From positions 1 to 7,944 of the forward strand of contig JALONE010000032.1 of assembly GCA_025455125.1 (NCBI GenBank): a DNA stretch of 7,944 bases, written 5' to 3'. Below, in pieces: positions 1 through 7,944 of this stretch; position 1 is the stretch's first letter, and each line of letters starts with the position of its first letter. Position numbers and translations under genes: made by a program. Origin of the DNA: Bacteroidota bacterium (GTDB lineage Bacteria > Bacteroidota > Ignavibacteria > UBA10030). The notes beneath the pieces were generated by a model. That model made no database searches. It was given only the letters and a program-made list of their open reading frames with translations, and was not told where the DNA came from.

Positions 1-1
1 C

Positions 2-1138
2 GCTGCGGAATTCGGAATAACGCCGCTTCTGATCGGACGCAATCCCGGATTGATCGAAGGATTCGCCGTCGCGATGGAAGGCCGCGCGTACGAGGAACCG
101 CTCCACACCGCCGCGGCGATGGCGCTGAACGCTGGTGCTTCCCCGGACCTGCATCGCCTGTATAGCATTTCGGGTTTCATGACCGCCAGTCCGGGAGTTG
201 CCTACACGCTTGCCGGTTCGTTCAGCCGATATCTCATCGATCATTACGGGGCCGCGCCGTTCAAGCGCTTGTACGCGGAAGGAGATGTCGTCGAGGCGTA
301 CGGGAAGCCGCTCGATTCACTTCTCACGGAATGGAAGAGCATCGTCAGCGCGATCGAGGTGGATGATGGTCTTCGACGCAAAGCGCAGTACTATTTCAAG
401 CGACCGACCATCTTCATGAAAGAATGCGCGCGTGTGATCGCGCAAATGAATCAGGAGACGGCGCGCTTCCTTGACGACGGACAACATGAAGAGGCGCTTG
501 CATCCGCCGATCGGTCGCTCGCTTTGAGCCGCACGCCGGAAGCCATCCTCCAGCGAGTCCGCGCGCTTTCTGCACTTCGGTTCTTTGATGAATTGATCCG
601 CACCGCATCCGACGATCTCGTCGATACGACGCTTGGCGGGGCACTGCTTCCACTCCGATTGCGCCTCGGAGACGCGTACTGGGCTCAAGGGAAACTCGAC
701 TCGGCCGCGTACCAATATGAACTGCTTCGGAATTCTCATCTTTCCTCTGCATACGACGAGGTCTGTGCCATCCGCCTCAGCGCGATGCGGTCCGGACCGA
801 CGAGCGGTTCCTTCTGGAATGTGCTCACACGGGAGGCACCCGATTCCGTCCGCTTCGGTATGCTTGAAGCGATCGACCATTCTCTTGCCGCATACCTTCG
901 GGCAGGTCACATGCTGGCGAAGGATCGGTTCACCGAGGCGGCGACCCTCCTGGCTGGCATTGGCCCACTCCGCGAGCGCGAATTGGAGTACTCCCGCCTG
1001 CGGAGGATCGGGCGCGCGCTGTATGAACGGGGTGAACTCGCCAAAGCGCTCCCGTACTATGCGCAGGCGCTCTCCTTGGGCCGACCGGGTGAACGTCTCG
1101 ACACGCAGGACTGGATCGACCGTTGCTCCGGCCGTTGA
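2..1138 (+). CDS. Peptidase-MA-like / TPR protein, C-terminal part (5' end outside window)
   Basis: The frame is open from base 2 with no start needed, so 378 residues of a longer protein are visible, ending at TGA 1136-1138. The first ~95 residues look like the end of a gluzincin-type (peptidase MA/M1-like) zinc peptidase domain. LIEGFAVAMEG has the form of the segment carrying the third zinc ligand (Glu), and AGSFSRYLIDHYG plus the following KRLY segment match the helices after it. The HExxH motif that should precede it would lie upstream of base 1 and cannot be seen. The remainder is helical with TPR-like pairs, for example around GDAYWAQGKLDSAAYQYELL and GRALYERGELAKALPYYAQA. The family usually has an N-terminal signal or membrane anchor and is thought to act in the envelope, but neither is visible here. 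A TTG at 50 is in frame but lies inside the domain, so I do not take it as the start. Eno begins 84 bases downstream. Protease activity is inference; the TPR part is more secure. Confidence 0.75.
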   Translation, partial: AAEFGITPLLIGRNPGLIEGFAVAMEGRAYEEPLHTAAAMALNAGASPDLHRLYSISGFMTASPGVAYTLAGSFSRYLIDHYGAAPFKRLYAEGDVVEAYGKPLDSLLTEWKSIVSAIEVDDGLRRKAQYYFKRPTIFMKECARVIAQMNQETARFLDDGQHEEALASADRSLALSRTPEAILQRVRALSALRFFDELIRTASDDLVDTTLGGALLPLRLRLGDAYWAQGKLDSAAYQYELLRNSHLSSAYDEVCAIRLSAMRSGPTSGSFWNVLTREAPDSVRFGMLEAIDHSLAAYLRAGHMLAKDRFTEAATLLAGIGPLRERELEYSRLRRIGRALYERGELAKALPYYAQALSLGRPGERLDTQDWIDRCSGR

Positions 1139-1183
1139 CGCCCGAATCCGATGGATTGCATTTAGACCGATTTTTCCTGAAGT

Positions 1184-1192
1184 TGATATGTT
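1184..1192 (+). promoter_or_regulatory. Possible extended -10 promoter element for eno
   Basis: The 84-base gap between the TPR gene and eno is clearly more AT-rich than the flanking genes. It contains TGA-TATGTT (1184-1192), an extended -10 form (TGn plus 4 of 6 matches to TATAAT), which would start transcription near 1199 and give a short leader. Only a weak -35 (TTTAGA, 1161-1166, spacing 20) is visible. The same stretch is one base off the Bacteroidota-type TAnnTTTG box. The exact element is uncertain. Confidence 0.28.
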
Positions 1193-1211
1193 TTGATTCA
1201 CCTTCACGAAC

Positions 1212-1215
1212 GGAG
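1212..1215 (+). promoter_or_regulatory. Ribosome binding site of eno
   Basis: GGAG lies seven bases before ATG 1223 but only one base before the in-frame ATG at 1217. This spacing decides for the start at 1223 and rules out the in-frame TTG at 1193. Confidence 0.7.
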
Positions 1216-1222
1216 AATGACT

Positions 1223-2521
1223 ATGTCGCATACGATGATCACAGATGTTTGGGCACGAGAGATCCTCGATTCGCGCGGAAATCCCACGATCGAGGTCGAT
1301 GTTGAACTGGAAGACGGAACGATGGGCCGGGCCGGTATCCCGAGCGGCGCCTCCACGGGCGAGAATGAAGCGGTCGAGCTCCGGGACGGAGACAAGAACC
1401 GCTATCTCGGCAAGGGCGTGTTGAAGGCGGTCGAAAATGTCAACAACATCATCTCGGAAGAGGTCGTCGGTTGGGACGCGCTTGATCAGGTAGGCATCGA
1501 CAAGATGATGATCGCGCTCGACGGAACGCCGAACAAGGGCAAGCTCGGTGCCAACGCGTTGCTGGGTGTTTCTTTGGCGGTCGCGAAGGCCGCAGCAGCG
1601 TCGTTGAAGCTGCCGCTGTACCGCTACATCGGCGGCACGAACGCGAAGATCCTCCCCGCGCCGATGATGAACATCTTGAACGGCGGCAAGCATGCAGACA
1701 ACAACGTCGACCCGCAGGAATTCATGATCATGCCGCTCGATGCGCCGACCTTCGCGGAAGCGCTGCGGATGGGTGCGGAAGTGTTCCACTCGCTGAAGTC
1801 GGTGCTCCACAAGAAGGGCTACAACACCGCGGTCGGCGATGAAGGAGGCTTCGCTCCGAATCTCAAGTCGAACGTTGAGGCACTCGAGGTGATCCTCGAA
1901 GCCATCACGAAGGCGGGCTACAAGCCGGGCGAGCAGATCTACATCGCACTCGATCCCGCGGCGAGCGAGTTCTACGACGCTGACAAGAAGAAGTACGTGT
2001 TCAGCAAATCGGACAAGTCAGAGAAAACCTCCGAACAGATGGTTCAGTTCTGGGCCGACTGGGTTCGTCAGTATCCGATCATCTCCATCGAAGACGGCAT
2101 GGCCGAGAACGATTGGGATGGATGGAAGCTGATGACCGAGACGCTCGGCAAGAAGATCCAGCTTGTGGGCGACGACCTGTTCGTGACGAACGTTGAGTAC
2201 TTGTCGAAAGGCATCGATCGCGGCGTTGCGAATTCCATTCTCGTGAAGGTCAATCAGATCGGCACGCTGACCGAAACGCTCGATGCCGTCGAGATGGCGA
2301 AGCGGGCCCACTACACCGCCGTCCTCAGCCATCGTTCCGGCGAGACCGAGGATGCCACCATCGCCGACATCGCCGTGGCGACGAATTGCGGCATGATCAA
2401 GACCGGATCGGCCAGTCGTTCGGACCGGATCGCGAAGTACAACCAGCTCCTGCGCATCGAGCAGGAACTGGACACCAACGCCATCTACGCTGGCCTCGGC
2501 GCGGTCAACGCTGCGCTCTGA
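1223..2521 (+). CDS. eno: Enolase (phosphopyruvate hydratase)
   Basis: Enolase converts 2-phosphoglycerate to phosphoenolpyruvate in cytosolic glycolysis and gluconeogenesis. The protein has 432 residues, the usual bacterial length, and starts MSHTMITDVWAREILDSRGN. The conserved landmarks are all present. They are the SGASTG loop near residue 42, His157 in GGKHADNN, Glu166 in QEFM, and the proton-transfer Glu207 in GDEGGF. The magnesium ligands are Asp244 (IALDPAASEF), Glu290 (SIEDGMAEND) and Asp317 (GDDLFVTN). Lys342 lies in the family signature VKVNQIGTLTET, Arg371 in SHRSGETED and Lys393 in KTGSASRSDR. The enzyme therefore looks fully active. Lysine is nearly always AAG, as expected for a highly expressed gene. 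The start at 1223 is set by GGAG at 1212-1215. A phosphohexomutase follows 96 bases downstream on the same strand, so co-transcription is plausible, although a hairpin lies between them. In many bacteria eno is followed by a ftsB/divIC-like gene; that is not the case here. Confidence 0.98.
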   Translation: MSHTMITDVWAREILDSRGNPTIEVDVELEDGTMGRAGIPSGASTGENEAVELRDGDKNRYLGKGVLKAVENVNNIISEEVVGWDALDQVGIDKMMIALDGTPNKGKLGANALLGVSLAVAKAAAASLKLPLYRYIGGTNAKILPAPMMNILNGGKHADNNVDPQEFMIMPLDAPTFAEALRMGAEVFHSLKSVLHKKGYNTAVGDEGGFAPNLKSNVEALEVILEAITKAGYKPGEQIYIALDPAASEFYDADKKKYVFSKSDKSEKTSEQMVQFWADWVRQYPIISIEDGMAENDWDGWKLMTETLGKKIQLVGDDLFVTNVEYLSKGIDRGVANSILVKVNQIGTLTETLDAVEMAKRAHYTAVLSHRSGETEDATIADIAVATNCGMIKTGSASRSDRIAKYNQLLRIEQELDTNAIYAGLGAVNAAL

Positions 2522-2535
2522 GACGATGGCACAAT

Positions 2536-2549
2536 GCAATGATCATTGC
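2536..2549. repeat. Perfect 14-base palindrome in the eno-mutase gap
   Basis: GCAATGATCATTGC is its own reverse complement over 14 bases and starts 15 bases after the eno stop codon. It could be a dimeric-regulator operator or part of an RNA structure. Its right arm is shared with the hairpin at 2545-2576, so in RNA the two folds exclude each other. Confidence 0.6.
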
Positions 2550-2576
2550 GGGGCGCGAGCGATCGTGCCCCGTGGT
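2545..2576 (+). other. Strong GNRA-capped hairpin between eno and the mutase gene
   Basis: Bases 2549-2558 pair with 2563-2572: nine Watson-Crick pairs and one G-U, mostly G-C. They are closed by a GCGA tetraloop (2559-2562), which fits the stable GNRA class. Four further outer pairs (A-U plus G-U wobbles) extend it to 2545-2576. The sequence after it is CTTTCG, a poor U-tract, so an intrinsic terminator is possible but weak. A partial terminator, an mRNA-stability element or a processing site between the two coding regions are alternatives. It ends 30 bases before the mutase ribosome binding site, so it does not block that site directly. Confidence 0.55.
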
Positions 2577-2606
2577 CTTTCGAGGAAACGCTTCGAGCAC
2601 ACGAGA

Positions 2607-2612
2607 GAGAGG
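2607..2612 (+). promoter_or_regulatory. Ribosome binding site of the phosphohexomutase
   Basis: GAGAGG, inside the purine run GAGAGAGG, ends five bases before ATG 2618. It supports this start over the in-frame TTG at 2546, which would add 24 residues lying in the hairpin region and before the conserved IKFGTDGWRG N-terminus. Confidence 0.65.
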
Positions 2613-2617
2613 ACCCC

Positions 2618-4015
2618 ATGACCCCTTCCATCAAGTTCGGAACCGACGGCTGGCGCGGAGTGATCGCCGCGGACTTTACATTCGACAACGTTGCCAAGGT
2701 GGCGTTGGCGACCGCAAACTACTTCAAGAAGCACAAGAAGATCCGGAACGGGATCATTGTCGGCTATGATGCGCGATTCCTGTCGAAGGAGTTCGCGCAG
2801 AAGACCGCGGAGATTCTCGCCGACCGCGGGATCAAAGTCCTCATTTCGGACGCCATCTCCTCGACCCCGATGGTATCGCTCCTGTGCAAGAAACTGAATG
2901 CCGCTGGCGGGGTGGTTATCACGGCAAGCCACAATCCGGCGCGCTACAACGGATACAAGATCAAGGGGGACTTCGGCGGTCCGGCGCATCCGGAGATGAT
3001 CGACAAGGTCGAAAAGGAACTGAAGAAGGTCATCAAGAAGGATGTGACGAGCGCGAAGTCATACGCAGAGCACGTCGCCAAGAAGAAGATCCAGATGCTC
3101 GACTTCACCTCGATGTATGTGGAGGACATCAAGACGAAGGTCGACTTGGATTCGATCCGCGCGGCCGGCATCCGTATCGCATTCGATGCGATGTACGGTG
3201 CGGGACAAGGCGTGATGGAGAAGATCATCCCGGTCGCCGTTTCCCTCCGCGGCGCGTTCAATCCCTCCTTCGGCGGTGCTCATCCCGAGCCGCTCCCGCA
3301 ACATCTCGTCGGGCTCAAAGACGCGGTCGTGAAGGAACGATGTGATATCGGCATTGCCACCGACGGCGATGCAGACCGCGTCGGCATCTACGACGAGCGC
3401 GGGCAATTTGTCGACTCGCACCGGATCTTCGCGCTTCTGCTGAAGTATCTTTCCCAGCACAAGAAATGGACTGGAGAGGTGGCGAAGTCCTTCTCGGTCA
3501 GCCAGTTGATCAACAAAATGGCGAATGCCTACGGCGTGAAGCTGCACGAGACCGCCGTGGGGTTCAAGCATCTTTGTCGCTTGATGACCGAGCGCAATAT
3601 CCTCATTGCTGCGGAGGAGAGCGGTGGCCTGGGGATCAAGGGGCATCTCCCGGAGCGCGACGGCGTCTTCATCGGCCTGCTGATGGCGGAGATGATGGCG
3701 GCGCGGAAGATGAAGCTGAGCGAGCTGGTCGAAGAGGTGATGAAGGAATTCGGCTGGCACTACTTCAACCGATACGACGCCCATCTGACAGAAAAAGAGA
3801 AGATCCGCATCATGAAGGCGTACAAGAAGGGGGTGAAGCAACTCGCCGGCTTCCCGGTGTTGCGCGTCGAAACGACCGACGGATTCAAGTTGTTCGTGGA
3901 GAACGGCTGGGTGCTGGTCCGGGCATCAGGTACTGAACCGCTCATCCGCTTTTACGCGGAAGCAGAAACGCCTGAGAAGGTCGAAGCATTGTTGTCCGCC
4001 GCTCGGGCGATCTGA
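2618..4015 (+). CDS. Phosphoglucomutase/phosphomannomutase family protein
   Basis: This alpha-D-phosphohexomutase of 465 residues should interconvert hexose 1- and 6-phosphates in the cytosol, linking glycolysis to glycogen, cell-wall and surface-sugar synthesis. All four family signatures are visible in order. The N-terminal FGTDGWRG starts near residue 7. The phosphoserine loop TASHNP has catalytic Ser104. The magnesium loop DGDADR uses Asp249, Asp251 and Asp253. The sugar-specificity loop is EESGG (333-337), followed by KGHLPERDG. The phosphate-binding loop RASGTEP spans 435-441. The length is normal. EESGG followed by HLPERD resembles the phosphoglucomutase-like branch known from cyanobacteria and Bacteroidota rather than GlmM (EQSG) or AlgC-type (EMSG) enzymes. 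I therefore favour glucose phosphate as substrate, but this is inference; phosphomannomutase or dual activity remains possible, so no symbol is given. It is last in the eno group, ending 25 bases before a strong terminator. Confidence 0.93.
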   Translation: MTPSIKFGTDGWRGVIAADFTFDNVAKVALATANYFKKHKKIRNGIIVGYDARFLSKEFAQKTAEILADRGIKVLISDAISSTPMVSLLCKKLNAAGGVVITASHNPARYNGYKIKGDFGGPAHPEMIDKVEKELKKVIKKDVTSAKSYAEHVAKKKIQMLDFTSMYVEDIKTKVDLDSIRAAGIRIAFDAMYGAGQGVMEKIIPVAVSLRGAFNPSFGGAHPEPLPQHLVGLKDAVVKERCDIGIATDGDADRVGIYDERGQFVDSHRIFALLLKYLSQHKKWTGEVAKSFSVSQLINKMANAYGVKLHETAVGFKHLCRLMTERNILIAAEESGGLGIKGHLPERDGVFIGLLMAEMMAARKMKLSELVEEVMKEFGWHYFNRYDAHLTEKEKIRIMKAYKKGVKQLAGFPVLRVETTDGFKLFVENGWVLVRASGTEPLIRFYAEAETPEKVEALLSAARAI

Positions 4016-4029
4016 ATCATCCCATCACG

Positions 4030-4060
4030 TTGACATTTGCAAAGCCTCCAGCGTGAGAAT
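4030..4060 (+). promoter_or_regulatory. Possible promoter overlapping the terminator, for the DUF5916 gene
   Basis: A perfect TTGACA (4030-4035) sits 14 bases after the mutase stop codon. The best -10 is GAGAAT (4055-4060, 4 of 6 matches, spacing 19, longer than ideal), which lies largely in the terminator loop. A start near 4067 would omit the 5' arm of the hairpin, so the transcript could not terminate there. The -10 is weak and lineage-specific promoter rules may differ. Confidence 0.2.
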
Positions 4061-4076
4061 CCCTGGAGGCTTTTTT
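4041..4076 (+). terminator. Intrinsic (Rho-independent) terminator after the eno/phosphohexomutase group
   Basis: AAAGCCTCCAG (4041-4051) is the exact reverse complement of CTGGAGGCTTT (4063-4073), giving an 11-pair stem with an 11-base loop. It runs straight into a six-T tract (4071-4076). It begins 25 bases after the mutase stop codon and should end transcription of the upstream genes. The A-run before the 5' arm could also let it work on the other strand, but no opposing gene is present. Confidence 0.93.
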
Positions 4077-4093
4077 CTCTTCAATCCCTGATC

Positions 4094-6496
<2,403 letters not shown>

Positions 6497-6501
6497 GACC
6501 C

Positions 6502-6576
6502 CAAATATCAAAGCACCAAGATCGCAAGATGCAAGAACCAAACAAGACCAAAGACCAATCGCCAAGAGCCAATGGC
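6502..6576. repeat. Degenerate heptamer CAA repeat
   Basis: The trinucleotide CAA recurs at 6502, 6509, 6517, 6525, 6532, 6539, 6549, 6556, 6563 and 6570, with spacings of 7, 8, 8, 7, 7, 10, 7, 7 and 7 bases. Typical units are CCAAGAT, GCAAGAA, CCAAAGA and CCAAGAG. The + strand is A/C-rich and G-poor, unlike the flanking genes. It begins six bases after the DUF5916 stop. A frame through it is open and joins rlmD, but the peptide is low in complexity and resembles no known domain, so I treat it as non-coding. Confidence 0.65.
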
Positions 6577-6613
6577 GGGCTGATTGGTCGGGACAATTCC
6601 AATCCTATGTCCC
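6553..6613 (+). promoter_or_regulatory. Two abutting hairpins in the rlmD leader, the second including the start codon
   Basis: GACCAATC (6553-6560) is the exact reverse complement of GATTGGTC (6582-6589), with a further short inner pairing of 6560-6563 (CGCC) to 6574-6577 (GGCG) as an alternative. Immediately next to it, GGGACA (6590-6595) pairs exactly with TGTCCC (6608-6613), leaving a 12-base loop and placing two bases of the ATG (6607-6609) in the stem. There is no U-tract, so it is not a terminator. A translational-control role is possible but the second helix is short. Confidence 0.35.
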
Positions 6614-7944
6614 AACTTCCTACACTCCGCCGCGGCGATGAGCTGATCCTCGAGATCACCGATGCCGCCTTCGAAGGAAAAGCCGTCGCTCGCCACGAAG
6701 GCCTCGTCGTCTTCGTCGACGGCGCCGTCCCCGGAGACACCGGCCTTGTCCGCATCACCAAAGCAAAGCGCTCGTTCGCCGAAGGCTGGCTCGTCCGCCT
6801 CGATCGTCCTTCGCCCCTCCGCGCCACTCCCCGCTGCGCCTACGTCGGCATCTGCGGCGGCTGCAAGTGGCAGCATGTCCGCTACGATGCTCAACTCCGC
6901 TTCAAGGAGCAACAGGTCCGCGATGCGCTCGAACGCATCGGCGGGTTCGAACATCCCGAGGTCCTGCCGATCATCGGCGCCGACGAGCAGTTCTTCTACC
7001 GCGGGAAGATGGAATTCTCCTTCATGCCGCAGCAATGGATGCACGACGGCGCAACGCCCGATGCGAGCGGCATCTTCGTGGGTCTTCACGTCCCGCAGCG
7101 CTACGACAAAGTGCTCGACCTGACCGAGTGTCATTTGCAGTCCGATGTCTCCAACCGCATCCTCAACTTCACGCGCGATCACGCCAGGCGACATGGCCTG
7201 GCCGTCTACGATCCGGATCGGGTGACGGGGTACCTCCGGTTTCTTGTCATCCGGGAGAGCAAGCGGGCCGCCGAGCGCATGGTGAATCTGGTGACGTTCT
7301 CGGATGATCCCGAAACAATGCAACAGTACGCTGACGCACTTGTCGCAGAGATCCCCGGCATCACGACGGTTGTCAACACGGTCAACACGACGAAAGCCCA
7401 GATCGCCTTTGGTCAGTTGGAGCGCGTGTATTGGGGAAGCGGATCGATCCGTGAAGAGCTGGGGCACTTGTCGTTCACCATCTCCGCGAGTTCCTTCTTT
7501 CAAACGAACGTTGCACAGGCGGAGAAGCTGTATCGCGTTGCGAAGGAATTCGCCGCGCTCCGCAACGAGGACATTGTCTACGACCTCTACTCCGGGACGG
7601 GGACGATCGCACTCTACGTTGCCGATGCGGCGCGAACGGTGGTGGGGATCGAATCGGTGGAAAGCGCAGTACGGGACGCGGGGGAGAATGCGAAGGCGAA
7701 CGGGATCACGAACTGTGCATTCATCCTTGGGGATCTGAAGGACCGACTGACGAAGGACCGCGACTGGCTCGTGGAACATCCGCGGCCGAACGTCGTGATC
7801 ATCGATCCGCCGCGGAGCGGGATACATCCCAAGGTTGTGAAGGAAGTCGCCGCGCTCGGACCGGAACGGATCGTCTACGTCAGCTGCAATCCGGCGACGC
7901 AAGCGCGCGACCTGAAAGACCTCTGCGGGGAGTCGTATCGCCTC
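6607..7944 (+). CDS. rlmD: 23S rRNA (uracil-C5) methyltransferase, RlmD/RumA type (3' end outside window)
   Basis: 446 codons are present without a stop, so the gene continues past the window. RlmD-type enzymes transfer a methyl group from S-adenosylmethionine to C5 of a 23S rRNA uracil (U1939 in E. coli). Residues ~8-65 form a TRAM RNA-binding domain (GDELILEITD, EGLVVFVDGAVPGD). Cys77, Cys83, Cys86 (CAYVGICGGC) and Cys175 (LTECHLQ) match the four [4Fe-4S] ligands. The methyltransferase domain shows FFQTN (298-301), the SAM loop DLYSGTGTIAL (326-336), DPPRSGIHP (400-408) and the nucleophile Cys427 in VYVSCNPAT. The catalytic Glu of the expected final HxET motif lies beyond the edge. I use ATG 6607 because the TRAM domain follows at once. 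An in-frame ATG at 6529 would add 26 low-complexity residues from the CAA repeat. There is no clear Shine-Dalgarno sequence for either. Codon use changes sharply near codon 200. Substrate choice (U1939, or U747 as well as in RlmCD) cannot be told from sequence alone. Confidence 0.93.
   Translation, partial: MSQLPTLRRGDELILEITDAAFEGKAVARHEGLVVFVDGAVPGDTGLVRITKAKRSFAEGWLVRLDRPSPLRATPRCAYVGICGGCKWQHVRYDAQLRFKEQQVRDALERIGGFEHPEVLPIIGADEQFFYRGKMEFSFMPQQWMHDGATPDASGIFVGLHVPQRYDKVLDLTECHLQSDVSNRILNFTRDHARRHGLAVYDPDRVTGYLRFLVIRESKRAAERMVNLVTFSDDPETMQQYADALVAEIPGITTVVNTVNTTKAQIAFGQLERVYWGSGSIREELGHLSFTISASSFFQTNVAQAEKLYRVAKEFAALRNEDIVYDLYSGTGTIALYVADAARTVVGIESVESAVRDAGENAKANGITNCAFILGDLKDRLTKDRDWLVEHPRPNVVIIDPPRSGIHPKVVKEVAALGPERIVYVSCNPATQARDLKDLCGESYRL

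Noticed and set aside
1145..1157. AATCC-GAT-GGATT inverted repeat as a terminator for the TPR gene
   Set aside because: The stem has five pairs with a three-base loop, and the nearest T-run (from 1171) is 13 bases away, so it does not fit an intrinsic terminator.
317..1810. Long minus-strand open frame (497 codons) across the TPR gene and eno
   Set aside because: It is antisense to strongly conserved enolase and spans the eno promoter gap. The translation is Arg/His-rich with no recognisable motif, as expected for a shadow in GC-rich DNA.
2527..2541. TGGCAC start of a sigma-54-like promoter before the mutase
   Set aside because: The expected TTGC at the -12 position and correct spacing is absent (AATG instead), so only half of the element is present by chance.
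6529..6606. In-frame ATG 6529 as the rlmD start, adding 26 residues
   Set aside because: The extension is encoded by the CAA repeat, is low in complexity, has no ribosome binding site, and precedes a TRAM domain that fits the start at 6607. It cannot be fully excluded.
6508..7902. Minus-strand open frame of 464 codons covering most of rlmD
   Set aside because: The + strand carries TRAM, four iron-sulfur cysteines, the SAM loop and the Cys nucleophile in order. The minus frame exists only because the + frame runs off the window without a stop.

Overview
This 7,944-base window is GC-rich and reads as an ordinary, gene-dense piece of bacterial chromosome. All five genes lie on the + strand and no stretch of more than about 110 bases lacks a gene. 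The gene types point to the Bacteroidota/Ignavibacteria/Chlorobi group or a similar Gram-negative lineage such as Gemmatimonadota. These are a zinc-peptidase-like protein fused to TPRs, a DUF5916 outer-membrane-type protein with a family-9 carbohydrate-binding-like N-terminus, and a cyanobacterial/Bacteroidota-style phosphohexomutase. The placement is inference from protein flavour only.

Layout: (1) 2-1138, the C-terminal part of a peptidase-MA-like/TPR protein whose start lies upstream of the window. (2) 1223-2521, enolase (eno), complete, with all catalytic and magnesium-binding residues. (3) 2618-4015, a complete phosphoglucomutase/phosphomannomutase family enzyme, followed by a textbook intrinsic terminator at 4041-4076. 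(4) 4094-6496, a secreted DUF5916 protein of 800 residues starting only 17 bases after that terminator. (5) 6607-7944, the first 446 codons of a 23S rRNA uracil-C5 methyltransferase (rlmD type) that runs off the right edge. Because it has no stop inside the window, a search for closed reading frames misses it.

Eno and the phosphohexomutase form a plausible central-carbon pair, acting in lower glycolysis and at the hexose-phosphate branch point. They are separated by 96 bases holding a strong GNRA-capped hairpin that overlaps a perfect 14-base palindrome. The terminator closes this group. The DUF5916 and rlmD genes are functionally unrelated to it and probably transcribed separately.

I found no mobile element, CRISPR array, tRNA, rRNA or defence locus, and no convincing new multi-gene system. 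The most unusual signals are non-coding or compositional. One is a degenerate heptamer CAA repeat (6502-6576) between the DUF5916 gene and rlmD. It is followed directly by two abutting hairpins, the second of which includes the rlmD start codon. Another is a sharp internal codon-usage break in rlmD near codons 197-208. The last is a perfect TTGACA box placed just ahead of the terminator hairpin.
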